A DNA stretch of 64,000 bases, taken from positions 1-64,000 of the forward strand of contig JAWCNV010000010.1 in assembly GCA_038848185.1 (NCBI GenBank), in the 5' to 3' direction. Position 1 is the stretch's first letter. Every line of letters starts with the position of its first letter. Positions 33,316 through 42,502 of the stretch are shown here, piece after piece. This stretch comes from JAAOZP01 sp038848185. Its GTDB lineage: Archaea; Thermoproteota; EX4484-205; JAAOZP01. The notes below the pieces were generated by a model. It made no database searches. It saw only the letters and a list, made by a program, of their open reading frames with translations, and was not told where the DNA came from. The translations under genes and the position numbers were made by a program.

Positions 33316-33447
33316 ATTAGAAGAAATGCTTAAAGGACGCATCAAGTAGCTTTTTATACTGTCTTTTTATGAGGAAACGTAAAGTAATGTTTTAAAGGTT
33401 TTTTCAGGAAGCAATATTTAAATCTCCTGAAGAGGTTGTATCTTTAT

Positions 33448-34623
33448 ATGGGGCATGAAAGCGGAATGAGGATGGGAGTAAAACCTTTTGCCGTGGCCTG
33501 CATATTCTTGCTACTAGTGTTAAAGTCATATTCTATTCTGATTAGCGCACAATTAGAAGGCATGTTCCAAGTAACTGAGGAAGATAATGAAGTAGAGGTG
33601 GCTTATCTTGAAGCCGGTCTAGAGAAATTCAAGGTCATTATAAACAAGAATGGAGGTATCACAGAGGTTCAGGTATCTAACATACCATACACCAGTGTCG
33701 CCGGCACACAAGTTTGGAGCCTATGGGAGCAGACATGGAACACTGATCCAATGGCACCCCCAGTTGTTGTGAACAAGGGTGACTACGTTGAAGCAAGGTT
33801 TTACGGGAAGTACCGGACCGCTGAACTCTATGTGAAAACCAATTACACTATTTCGAAGACTGGATTAATCCTCGTCTCATCCATCATCGAGGCTAAGAGG
33901 GATGAGCCATTAATTATGCAGACAGCATGGATGGTCTACTTCTCAACACCTATCTTTGCAAACGAAAAGGCTTATATCAAGTTTGAGAAAGAGGTAACGG
34001 AAGTGCAGCTTCCTGCATCTGTGACTAGTGGCTCATTCTATGGCGGTCAAGATGTCGTCTACTGGGTTGACTTCAGCAAGCCCACTGCGGGAATTGCCTT
34101 CATAAATATGGCTCCAGGCTCTGAAGATTGGTATGAAACCACTGTGAGAGATGAGAGGCAATATGGATACCATGATGTCTACTCCGTATACTTTGCCCAC
34201 ACCGCCTATGGAGAGGGAGCCATGTCCATGGGTGACAAAAGGGTCTCAAAGGTTGCCCTATACATTCACGGTCAAGGAGGCTACGAAGGTAACAAGGAGA
34301 TTCTAGATCTAATATCGGATATTGCTAGTACAAGTGTTGAATGCGAGAAAGCTCTTAAAAACGTTGGGGAGAATACTGAAGCTGGGCGGCTGGCTTCCCA
34401 AGCAATGGAAAACGTTAACTCGGGACTTGAAAAACTCCTTAAGGGCGACTTCGAAGGTTCTGAGACTGACCTTGGAAACGCCAAGAAACTGCTTGAAGAA
34501 GTCAAGGGCATCGGTGGAGTGTTTGAGAAATCACTTCCTGCAATCGTAGGAGTGATAGTAATCGTCGTCATAATAGTGGTGATAGTTACTCGACGTAGAA
34601 AAGCAAAGAAAACAATTTCTTAA
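33448..34623 (+). CDS. C-terminally anchored surface protein, family A
   Basis: Secreted, membrane-anchored protein of 391 residues, closely related to the protein at 11223-12416. Shared pieces include KVIINKNGGI, the WEQTW element, YWVDFSKP and ALYIHGQGGYEGNKE. A signal peptide lies near residues 10-33, a helical stalk with many Glu/Lys near 290-355, and the anchor helix (about 362-382) is followed by RRRKAKK. The start ATG at 33448 fits a TATA-like CAATATTTAAATC about 30 bases upstream; an in-frame TTG at 33436 would fall before the expected transcription start. It lies after the GH3 gene and converges with the third family member, so it links the glycosidase block to the second cluster. 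Confidence 0.73.
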   Translation: MGHESGMRMGVKPFAVACIFLLLVLKSYSILISAQLEGMFQVTEEDNEVEVAYLEAGLEKFKVIINKNGGITEVQVSNIPYTSVAGTQVWSLWEQTWNTDPMAPPVVVNKGDYVEARFYGKYRTAELYVKTNYTISKTGLILVSSIIEAKRDEPLIMQTAWMVYFSTPIFANEKAYIKFEKEVTEVQLPASVTSGSFYGGQDVVYWVDFSKPTAGIAFINMAPGSEDWYETTVRDERQYGYHDVYSVYFAHTAYGEGAMSMGDKRVSKVALYIHGQGGYEGNKEILDLISDIASTSVECEKALKNVGENTEAGRLASQAMENVNSGLEKLLKGDFEGSETDLGNAKKLLEEVKGIGGVFEKSLPAIVGVIVIVVIIVVIVTRRRKAKKTIS

Positions 34624-34888
34624 ATCCTTCTTCCTTAAACTATTGTTTTTCTTCAATAATATTCTATCCTTAATGCACATTATAGCAACACATCTAGAGA
34701 AGCGAGATGCCTGGTGTATACCTGTATCAAGAAGCTGAGACAAACTGTGTGAATTAAATCCATTGAGCGAGGCTCATAAGGTATTAATGAATATTAAAGA
34801 TTTAACATTATGAAAAGAGTTCATGGTTTACGAATCACATGCCTATAATTAAGCCTTACGAATAGTAGATTGATAAAAAACAGGAAGT
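34624..34888. other. Convergent intergenic region
   Basis: About 265 bases between two convergent surface-protein genes. T-rich stretches near both stops (around 34645-34655 on the plus strand and 34873-34880 on the minus strand) could terminate transcription. I see no gene or repeat in it. Confidence 0.4.
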
Positions 34889-36565
34889 TTATTTCTTCCT
34901 CTTATTCTTATAGATAATCCCTACGATCATCATGACCACTATGAGTAACAGCCCGATTATAGCGTATTGCATGGGTGTTGGAGCTGGTGTCGGTGTAGGA
35001 GTTGATGTGGGAGTGGGAGTCGGGGTTGAAGTTGGTGTGGAAGTAGGTGTCGGTGTTGGTGTGACTGTTGGCGCCGAAGTAGTAAAGTAGTCTATGTAGA
35101 GATCGCCGCTCCACGCCGCAACATTCCACTGACCTATTTGAACACCCAGTTTTCTCACAGCATTTTCCCAAGTAATGTCTTCTCCACCGAGGTCCCAAGT
35201 AACTTGAGTCCAGCTTCCTCCAGCTAGGTTTATCGCTGCACTATTCTTCCAGTCCCAGGTGGCGCTCTGCATGAATATTTGTGCTTTAGCATCTTGCGGA
35301 ACCCAGACCCATACGGAGAGTAGCTTATCCTGAAAATCTGCTAGGTTGCCCTCAGCAAAATATACACATACTCCACCAGCAGCACCGTTTGATGCATCGA
35401 AATATGTCTTTAAGCACCCAGCTCCATGATATGCCTTCTCAACGGTCCACATAGCTGAAGTAAGAGCACCTTGCCCGACGTTTGGGTCGACATCCCAGCC
35501 CTGAGTATCTGTCTCAAAATCAAACAGCACCTCCCCAAATACCGGGGTTGGTGTAGGGGTAGGGGTGGGTTTAGGCGTCGGAGTAGAAGTGGGGATGGGT
35601 GTTGGCGATGGAGTAACAGTTGGTAAACCCAAAACTTCTCTTATTGCATTCTCCACCTCAACGGTGTATCCTCCATATTGCTGGTAGACCTCTAAGACCC
35701 GTTCCACGATATTGGTGTAGGGTTCATAACCGCCAGTGCCATGGAAGAAAAGTGCCATCTCAGTTACTCTTTCCTCGTTTTCAAGCATAGCGCCCTGTCC
35801 CCATCCACCGTGCCAGAAGGTTACGATGAATTTCAGTTCATCCCAGCCTCTTCCATCCTGTACTATAAAGGCAAGGTTAGCCTCAGGGTTAAGGTTCATA
35901 AGGGTGACACCGCCCTCATTCACGCTTAGGTCTACCCAGTTTGGCGGAGGTTTGATAATTTGAGTGACATCTTGATTTATAAATGTGGATGGTAGGTTTA
36001 ATTCTTCGGTGCCCCACAAATAATTAATATATATGTTTTTACCGGAATACTCCTCTGTCTTTAACTTGACAACCCAGCCTGTTGTCCTTATGTTAGGGGC
36101 TCCTCCAGATGGTGCTCTCATCGTCAGCCTTATGAATACGAAGCCGAACTTAGTTACCGTCACCTCCGTAACCAAACTGACAAGATGGGTTTTCGTCTGA
36201 CTGTAACACGTTATTTTGGTATAGGTATCCCTCTCCTCTATTGTTGGTTCATCGACAACTGTTCCCCATGTCTGTTCCCAGTCATCCATCCAAATGAAGC
36301 CTGCTGCTCTTTCAGCAACCTCTACTCCTCGGCTTCTAAGCATGTTTATTCCACCAGTTTTCCAGAGCTCGATGTAGAAGAGTTCATTATCCTGAGGATC
36401 ATAAACCCAGACATCTATTATATTACCGGTTTCACGTGGCTGAACCACGATTTTATTTTCCTCCTGCGCATAAACTTGAATCGGAAAAGGTTGGAAACAA
36501 AGCTGTATAAAGTTTAGACAGACGAACATTACTAGAATCATTATTGTTTCCTTCCTCTTGATCAT
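34889..36565 (-). CDS. Anchored surface protein with Thr-Pro linkers and carbohydrate-binding module
   Basis: Surface protein of 558 residues. A signal peptide (residues 8-33) leads to a family-A domain like those at 11223-12416 and 33448-34623 (WMDDWEQTWG, NWVDLS, ALFFHGTGGYE). Then come a Thr-Pro linker (about 315-342), a jelly-roll carbohydrate-binding-like module opening with FDFETDTQGWD and ending GDLYIDYF (about 347-497), a second Thr-Pro linker (498-531) and an anchor helix followed by KNKRKK. The modular layout with TP linkers is that of polysaccharide-degrading surface enzymes, but no catalytic motif is seen, so it probably captures glycans. A TATA-like CTTAATATATTGG lies 31-42 bases before the ATG. 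Confidence 0.75.
   Translation of the reverse strand: MIKRKETIMILVMFVCLNFIQLCFQPFPIQVYAQEENKIVVQPRETGNIIDVWVYDPQDNELFYIELWKTGGINMLRSRGVEVAERAAGFIWMDDWEQTWGTVVDEPTIEERDTYTKITCYSQTKTHLVSLVTEVTVTKFGFVFIRLTMRAPSGGAPNIRTTGWVVKLKTEEYSGKNIYINYLWGTEELNLPSTFINQDVTQIIKPPPNWVDLSVNEGGVTLMNLNPEANLAFIVQDGRGWDELKFIVTFWHGGWGQGAMLENEERVTEMALFFHGTGGYEPYTNIVERVLEVYQQYGGYTVEVENAIREVLGLPTVTPSPTPIPTSTPTPKPTPTPTPTPVFGEVLFDFETDTQGWDVDPNVGQGALTSAMWTVEKAYHGAGCLKTYFDASNGAAGGVCVYFAEGNLADFQDKLLSVWVWVPQDAKAQIFMQSATWDWKNSAAINLAGGSWTQVTWDLGGEDITWENAVRKLGVQIGQWNVAAWSGDLYIDYFTTSAPTVTPTPTPTSTPTSTPTPTPTSTPTPTPAPTPMQYAIIGLLLIVVMMIVGIIYKNKRKK
34973..35074 (-). repeat. Low-complexity Thr-Pro linker coding repeat (distal)
   Basis: Degenerate six-base units encode 34 residues almost entirely Thr, Pro and Ser between the carbohydrate-binding module and the membrane anchor. 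Codon third positions vary, so the repeat is kept at the protein level and is not a recent DNA slippage product. Confidence 0.7.
35541..35624 (-). repeat. Low-complexity Thr-Pro linker coding repeat (proximal)
   Basis: Encodes about 28 residues of Thr-Pro-rich linker between the family-A domain and the carbohydrate-binding module. Same composition as the distal linker. Confidence 0.7.
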
Positions 36566-36748
36566 TTCAACATCGAGAGGAAAAAATGTTTTTCCAATAT
36601 ATTAAGCTTTTGAAGCGCTTACTATACCCGAATTTTTTAAAAAAGCCTTTTAAGGGAAATCACTAAGAAAGCTAGGTAAACTTGGGTTAACAATCTTTCA
36701 GATTAGAAAGTAAGGGCGAAATAATCAGTTAGCTGAAGCCAATTTATT

Positions 36749-37300
36749 CTAACCTGTAGGACGCTTAGCTACTGATTCAATAGCCTTCTTGCCTAGTGAA
36801 ATGATGATCCTCCATACTTCTAGCCAAGCGGCTAGTAATGTAAATATGAGGCCAATCCCAGATATGAAAATGCCTAGACTCCATTGTGATTTTAGGAAAC
36901 TGCTATCATAAGATGTTTCGCTTGATGGTGGCGGAAGCCCGCTGAAGACTGTTATCCGCGTCCAGCCTTGGACGAAGACACCTAAACATATCATCATCAG
37001 CGTCGTCCCAATGGTTAAGCCCAAGGCTCTTTTCGTCCAGGTTTTTGCTAAAGCACTAATGATAATTATTATAATGGCAATGGGCTGTAGAGTAAGAACA
37101 CTAGATGTAGGCGGTTTATCCCATCGCCCAGAAAAGACGAGTTTCAGAGTGGTCTCATCATACTGTTGCCATAGAGGGTAGACTTTCCACTGCACCTCTC
37201 TACCATCTAAGTTACCGTTTAACTCGTACCAAGGAAGGAATAAGCTTACTGTGAGCAGTGCTCCGGCGATAAGCCCCAGACTGTTTCTACCGCCTTCCAA
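36749..37300 (-). CDS. Small four-helix membrane protein
   Basis: A 183-residue membrane protein with four hydrophobic segments (near residues 7-25, 68-86, 94-115 and 148-170) and two polar loops that probably face outward. The frame is open further upstream into the OPT-like gene, but a TATA-like AGTTTTATAAAC (37322-37333) is centred 27 bases before the TTG at 37300, so I take that leaderless start. I do not recognise the family. Its place between carrier 2 and a surface protein of the second cluster suggests an accessory role. No counterpart is seen in cluster 1. Confidence 0.6.
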   Translation of the reverse strand: MEGGRNSLGLIAGALLTVSLFLPWYELNGNLDGREVQWKVYPLWQQYDETTLKLVFSGRWDKPPTSSVLTLQPIAIIIIIISALAKTWTKRALGLTIGTTLMMICLGVFVQGWTRITVFSGLPPPSSETSYDSSFLKSQWSLGIFISGIGLIFTLLAAWLEVWRIIISLGKKAIESVAKRPTG

Positions 37301-37321
37301 TGGGTCGGGTCGACGCTGACT

Positions 37322-37333
37322 GTTTATAAAACT
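37322..37333 (-). promoter_or_regulatory. TATA-like box deciding a TTG start
   Basis: On the minus strand AGTTTTATAAAC is centred 27 bases before the TTG at 37300. It resembles the box of the preceding gene (39385-39396). Confidence 0.5.
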
Positions 37334-37379
37334 AACTCTTAAGCATGATGCATAGAGAAAAAGAAATAGGGTTTTCCTC

Positions 37380-39353
37380 TTAGAATGGGAAGAAGAATCT
37401 GATGATGCCGAGTACAGCACTGAGGAATAGCGCTAGGTTCCAGCCAACCATTATTCCAACTGCAAGTGGAAGCCCCTTGTTCTCCCAGAGCGGGACTCCG
37501 CCTACTCTGAATGTTATCTTCTTGAGTACGTATGCGATCGTCCAGCTTGTTAGCATGAAGGTGTTGACTCCTGCCACACCGGCCCATACTCCTATGGGGT
37601 CGAGTGGGAACTTGAACCATAGCATTCTTGCTAAGTATATGACAACTATTACTATTCCGCCAGCTATAGCTGACCAGACCCAATTCCAGTCGGGCGACGG
37701 GTACTGCTGCATCCTAGTGGGATCATGGAGCATGTACATCCACCATCCATCCGTAGTTAGGCTCCTGTAGAGTTTTGATCCAAACATGTGTCTGAGCTGG
37801 AGTGCGAGTGGGAATGAGACTATTGCGGAGACCACCATTGAAATGGTCATTGCTATAGCTATATCGCGGAGGTTCGTGCCAGTAGCCTTTGCTATTCTGA
37901 ATGTAATCATGACGTCAGAGTTATTTGTCCAGTTGAGAACGTTCTGGGGTCTATTTATCATAAGGTAGTCATTCACCATAGGTGCCGTAACCTTGCTTGC
38001 AGTTACACCCGTATACATCCAGTTGATCCAGCCTGGAGACTCCATCCAGTCGCCGAGCCATGGGCCTCCGTAACCAGCGCTTCGCGCACGTACGCTCCCA
38101 TGAAGGAAATGCACGAAAATTATCATGCCTGCCCCTAGGAGGCTGGTTGCACCTATTTCGACATTTGCAACAAATAGGAGCACTATTGCCACAAAAAATA
38201 TGATGCAGCTGAACCTGAAGGGTATCGGTTCTTGAGCATCCACCTTAGGGTCAGGTTTACGAGCCCACTTTAATGTTTGAACAAGGTAACGCCAGTTTAA
38301 GACAATCCATGTCAATATTATTGCGGTAACCATGCCGTATGATGCCATGGCATAGAAGTAGAATGGTGCTCCCTGTCCCAGCACATCTCGCTTGGTAGTT
38401 ACCTCCGAGACTGTTAAGGCAGTCGAGTAGTAGCCAAAGTAATAAGCTATCTGAGGAAGGACGATCATGAATACTATGTTAGAGATAATTCCTGAGAGCA
38501 GTATATCCGTAGGTATCAGGTAGGCGAAAGCTATTGCTGAAGGATTGAACTGTAAGCCGTTCAGACCTACCAGCGTCTCCTTAAGTGGCGTTTTAGTAGT
38601 ATCTATAGTGAAGAGAGCCCAAGATATCCAGGGGTCCTTTCCCAAACCATATATGTCTGGGAACCATGGGAACACATATTTCAAAGCCTGCGGCAGGAAT
38701 ATCAGAAAGCCTATTATACCGCCTATCAAGAGAAGTAGCCTCCTTCCCTTCCTTTCCTCAGCCTTTGAAAGGTCCATAATAAGTTCAGTGCCCGTGTATG
38801 AGGAAGGATATGGAAGCGCTTCCACATCCATCCATTGGCGCCTATAAATACTCATTAGACTGAGCATGAAGACCCACCATAGTATTGAAAGCAGTATCCA
38901 TCCTGAGAGCGCAGGCAGATATTCTCCCCACGGTACTTCAACTCCTCCTTTAAGCTGGAGACGTGCAATATCCAATGTTGGACCCCAGAGCATTGAGAAC
39001 CATTGCCTCCACTGGGGGTTGTATAATCTTGAAGTCAACATGTTATCAAGTATACCCATGGGGACATTTCCATAGGAGTACATGACCGTGACTGTGAATG
39101 TAGCCCAGAGTACTGTGAGAAGCTTCGCATTTATCTTCTTCAGCCTCGGGAGCCCCTCCCCCAGAAGTAGAAGTATACTTAGGATTATCAGGCCTATGTT
39201 TCCAGGGCTGAAAGTACTGCCTCCCACCCAGCTTGGGCTGAAAGCGGTCACCGTTATGCTGAATGCTGAGAGAATTGCTGCTATAATCGCTGTGATAACC
39301 ATCATCAAAGGAGTCATTATTCTTGAGGGAACTTCAGCCGCTTCTTCGGCCAT
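37380..39353 (-). CDS. OPT-like polytopic carrier 2 (DUF6784/6785-like), cluster 2
   Basis: Integral membrane protein of 657 residues, the counterpart of 19404-21392. Shared points are the start MAEE, the cytosolic VEALPYPSSYTGTE (about 176-189) in place of the OPT-like LPFP motif, FPDIYG, a late W-x-W motif, and a C-terminal FPLDPIGVW...LKKITFRVGG of DUF6784 type. Identity with the cluster 1 protein is clearly low along most of its length, so the duplication is old. About 14 hydrophobic segments. A TATA-like AGTTTTATATAC (39385-39396, minus strand) lies about 37 bases before the ATG, so it has its own promoter despite the upstream FtsX gene on the same strand. Confidence 0.72.
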   Translation of the reverse strand: MAEEAAEVPSRIMTPLMMVITAIIAAILSAFSITVTAFSPSWVGGSTFSPGNIGLIILSILLLLGEGLPRLKKINAKLLTVLWATFTVTVMYSYGNVPMGILDNMLTSRLYNPQWRQWFSMLWGPTLDIARLQLKGGVEVPWGEYLPALSGWILLSILWWVFMLSLMSIYRRQWMDVEALPYPSSYTGTELIMDLSKAEERKGRRLLLLIGGIIGFLIFLPQALKYVFPWFPDIYGLGKDPWISWALFTIDTTKTPLKETLVGLNGLQFNPSAIAFAYLIPTDILLSGIISNIVFMIVLPQIAYYFGYYSTALTVSEVTTKRDVLGQGAPFYFYAMASYGMVTAIILTWIVLNWRYLVQTLKWARKPDPKVDAQEPIPFRFSCIIFFVAIVLLFVANVEIGATSLLGAGMIIFVHFLHGSVRARSAGYGGPWLGDWMESPGWINWMYTGVTASKVTAPMVNDYLMINRPQNVLNWTNNSDVMITFRIAKATGTNLRDIAIAMTISMVVSAIVSFPLALQLRHMFGSKLYRSLTTDGWWMYMLHDPTRMQQYPSPDWNWVWSAIAGGIVIVVIYLARMLWFKFPLDPIGVWAGVAGVNTFMLTSWTIAYVLKKITFRVGGVPLWENKGLPLAVGIMVGWNLALFLSAVLGIIRFFFPF

Positions 39354-39384
39354 TTTTTACATCGTTGATAAAAAATGACTTGCT

Positions 39385-39396
39385 GTATATAAAACT
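39385..39396 (-). promoter_or_regulatory. TATA-like box of cluster 2 carrier 2
   Basis: AGTTTTATATAC on the minus strand, centred about 37 bases before the ATG at 39353. It is almost the same as the box before the paralogous gene at 19404. Confidence 0.5.
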
Positions 39397-39467
39397 TACC
39401 TTCGTGAAATATTTATGTTCGCTTCATTCAGCGGATTGCAATATTACGTTTAAACTAGGTTGAGGTT

Positions 39468-42400
39468 TTACATTCTCGGAGGTGCTTTATGAGCCGAGGG
39501 TCTTCTTTTAGTCCAATCTATCGCGATATCATAGACTAGTTTCATCACTCTTTCTCTTATTACCTCAGGCATACCTTCCTGCTCAGCTGTTGAATGGAGA
39601 TACATTCTGAACCATTCTTCACCCGGCTTACACTCCAACCTTATCTTATTAGACATAGAGAAGGTTTTGCCTCTCTGTACAAACACGTACCTGAAGCCGA
39701 GCAAATACATTTCAGTTCCATCCGGTGTCTTCACGTTCTCTATTTGACCCAGATCCTCTACCCTCTCAGAGAATCCTCCAGTGCGTTCCTTAAGCCTGTC
39801 TTGAAGATGACCCGTTAGGAACTCAACTTCCTCCCTCCTAGCCTTTATGGGTATGGAGAGCACACGTTCACCATATGCCTTGTATATCTCCTCATGTCTC
39901 TTAACTTCCTCCTCTGGAGTTAGCTTAACCTTTCTCTTAAGCGAAGGCACAGCTAGGCTTGCTGCTTTCAAGGATGGTGGTATTGCGGAAGCTACGGATA
40001 TGAGTAGACCCACTACAATGCTTAGCATACTGGCCTCCCAATGGAGGTTCTCAGAAATACCGACTTGGATAAATCTTGAAACATAACTCATGGTTCTGAA
40101 GAAGCTTAAGCCCAACAAGTATCCGAAGCCTCCACCTAATAGGCCCATGGTTGCAGACTCCGCGATAAAGACTAGGGCTATGTGCATCGGGTTGAAGCCG
40201 AGAGTAGTATAGATGAATATCTCTCTCCGTCTCCTGTCAACGACATCATACATAAGCCTCATTAAAAACATCATTAAGATTATTAGCGGTGGAAGTATGT
40301 CTAGGAACCGTATCTCAATCATCGTCCCCAGATAATAGTGTAGAATTTTACCTTCATGACTAAGCCACACGTGGAATCCTCTTGCCCATGCTTGGGTTTG
40401 AATGAAACTCGTCACAGATGCATCTTCAGGATTATTGAATTCGATTATCAATCTCGAGATTGAGATCGGTAGTGAATAGGGTTTTGACGAAAGCTCAAGT
40501 GCCTTTTGCAAGCTTAAGATTATCACTTGGGAGGCATTGCAATACGCTAACTTGCCCTCAACAATGACTCTAGGAGTATAAGGTTCACCGTTTAACTCCT
40601 TCTTGTTGTTAAACTCATCATCGTTGAACACGCCGGCAACTTTCACTGGGACTTCGAATACAAAGCCTCCGGAAGAGAACTTGAGCGTAACATTGTCGCC
40701 AGGTTTTACACGAAGGGTTTGAGCAGTAATATAGGAAACCATTATGGAATAATCGTTACTAATGTAACTTCCACTAGCCAGCTCAAGGCTAACATACTTC
40801 GTATCCAGCTCGGGGTTTATACCTATCATCCCGAGTAGCGAGGCCCTCCCGTTTTCAGATATGAGCTGAACGGAATATTGACCAATCGTGGGTAGTGACT
40901 CCATTTTCGGAGAAACAGACTTCACATTTGTCTCATTTCTAATCTGTGCCATAGTGATAATGTCGATTGGTACAAATAAACCCTCTGTTTCTCCAATGTT
41001 CTTCATAAACACCCATTCTTCAGAAGAGCTTCCGACAGTCTCAGAGTTTAAGCCGAATATTGAGGTTACTGACGTTAAAGTCGTGGCCATCGAGATAAGT
41101 ATACAGATCGACACTATGATCAGGGTGGAACTGAACCTTCTGAGCTTCACATACCTCTTACCAAGCGTGAACGCTACTGCTAGTGCAGACCTTAACGGGA
41201 CCTTCGTTGGAGAACTTGCCTCGTGAATGATTTTTTGAAACAAAGACATGAATAGTAACCCGGAAAGGAATGCTGCTGAAACCGATAAGTAGAATAAGTT
41301 TGAGAACCTGGTTAGTATCAAAGGTATTCCTGGATAGAGATAGTAGAAGCATGCATTAATTATTGTGAATGACAGGATGAAGAGGGGCAATCTAATTGTT
41401 AGCTTGCTTTTCTCCGTGATGAAGAGGGTAAGCATGATGGAAAACACGGTTAAGAATATGGGTAGGAGCAAGGCGCCTTTCTCAGCAATATTCTTCATGC
41501 CTTCAATCTCGTTAACAATATATCTTGTAGCATAGACATATGCTTCCCTAAGTTTTCCCTGAAGTTCAACCGATATTTCACCGTAATTTATCTTTTCTCT
41601 GGCTTCCACTATCCTATCATCAACCTTTTCCTTAGCATCACCCTTAAGAGACGATAAGAAGAAACCGAATCTCTCAGCCTCATATATTTTCTCCCACATT
41701 AATTTGGAGGCTTCTTCAACTTTTGACAAAGACCATGAGTATGCAGATATTGTTATGTCAATACTCTCAAGAGCACCCTGGTGCAGGGTGAAGGGCTTGT
41801 CACCATTCCTTACGATGAAGGTTTGGTCAATAACTCCAGGTTGTGAAGCGATCACTCTAAGCTCGATAGGTCTATTCGCAGGGACGATAACTATTGTCCA
41901 GTAGCTGGTTGAGATCACTGGGCTGAGCCAGTTGGGGTTAACGAAGTATGATGTAACATTGTCCCCGTAGAATGGAGTATAATCTCCAATATTGGGGTCT
42001 ATTGCGCTGTTAAGAACCTCGCCACTCTCTGGGTCGATAACCTGAACTTTCAGAGAAGTCGAGTACCTTGCCGTGAAAATGTTCCATGCCTCGCCAGTTA
42101 TGTTTAAGGCTGCTCCAGGTACAAGCCTTAAGTCTAACTCTATCGTTTCTCCAGGCTCCGGGAAAAGGGTTTTTTCTACGGTGGATGGTGCAAAAACCAT
42201 GAACCCGTTCTCCTCCTTGTATGCATATACTCTGTATGAATGTGGAAAGCCTGATTCAACCTCCAGCTCATAGTATCCTGCGGAGTCTGTCTCCAGAACG
42301 GCGAGCAGTCTCTGCCGATACCAGTCTATTATCACTACGGAAACGCTTGACAGAGCATTCCCATTAACATCGGTTACTCTTCCACGTAGAACTGCTGTTT

Positions 42401-42485
42401 CACCCCCTGTCTGGGCTGAGACGCCTATTAACATGGTTCCGAGGAATAGGTAAAATGTCAGGATGGCTATTGTTCTTTTTCTCAT
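39468..42485 (-). CDS. CarboxypepD_reg-like ectodomain/FtsX permease (cluster 2)
   Basis: A 1005-residue counterpart of 23091-26120 with the same layout: signal peptide, carboxypeptidase-regulatory-like domain (LRGRVTDVNGNALSSVSVVI), second beta domain, helical stalk, three helices, an FtsX/MacB-type unit (YTTLGFNPMHIALVFIAESA) and a C-terminal cytosolic domain with paired segments such as RVEDLGQIENV and MPEVIRERV. The start ATG at 42485 has the ribosome binding site GAGGTG eight bases upstream; a GTG at 42494 falls on that site and is less likely. It follows carrier 1 by 17 bases, so the two are co-transcribed. In cluster 1 the equivalent gene stands last, so gene order has been reshuffled. 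Confidence 0.73.
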   Translation of the reverse strand: MRKRTIAILTFYLFLGTMLIGVSAQTGGETAVLRGRVTDVNGNALSSVSVVIIDWYRQRLLAVLETDSAGYYELEVESGFPHSYRVYAYKEENGFMVFAPSTVEKTLFPEPGETIELDLRLVPGAALNITGEAWNIFTARYSTSLKVQVIDPESGEVLNSAIDPNIGDYTPFYGDNVTSYFVNPNWLSPVISTSYWTIVIVPANRPIELRVIASQPGVIDQTFIVRNGDKPFTLHQGALESIDITISAYSWSLSKVEEASKLMWEKIYEAERFGFFLSSLKGDAKEKVDDRIVEAREKINYGEISVELQGKLREAYVYATRYIVNEIEGMKNIAEKGALLLPIFLTVFSIMLTLFITEKSKLTIRLPLFILSFTIINACFYYLYPGIPLILTRFSNLFYLSVSAAFLSGLLFMSLFQKIIHEASSPTKVPLRSALAVAFTLGKRYVKLRRFSSTLIIVSICILISMATTLTSVTSIFGLNSETVGSSSEEWVFMKNIGETEGLFVPIDIITMAQIRNETNVKSVSPKMESLPTIGQYSVQLISENGRASLLGMIGINPELDTKYVSLELASGSYISNDYSIMVSYITAQTLRVKPGDNVTLKFSSGGFVFEVPVKVAGVFNDDEFNNKKELNGEPYTPRVIVEGKLAYCNASQVIILSLQKALELSSKPYSLPISISRLIIEFNNPEDASVTSFIQTQAWARGFHVWLSHEGKILHYYLGTMIEIRFLDILPPLIILMMFLMRLMYDVVDRRRREIFIYTTLGFNPMHIALVFIAESATMGLLGGGFGYLLGLSFFRTMSYVSRFIQVGISENLHWEASMLSIVVGLLISVASAIPPSLKAASLAVPSLKRKVKLTPEEEVKRHEEIYKAYGERVLSIPIKARREEVEFLTGHLQDRLKERTGGFSERVEDLGQIENVKTPDGTEMYLLGFRYVFVQRGKTFSMSNKIRLECKPGEEWFRMYLHSTAEQEGMPEVIRERVMKLVYDIAIDWTKRRPSAHKAPPRM

Positions 42486-42502
42486 TACTAACACCTCTTA
42501 AA

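Noticed and set aside
32845..33345. Minus-strand frame of 166 codons over the end of the GH3 gene
   Set aside because: It overlaps the conserved fibronectin-like domain of GH3 in antisense and has no recognisable feature.
34973..35624. Repetitive GGTGTNGG-type DNA as a CRISPR or satellite
   Set aside because: It is in frame and encodes Thr-Pro linkers, with no uniform spacers or repeat units.
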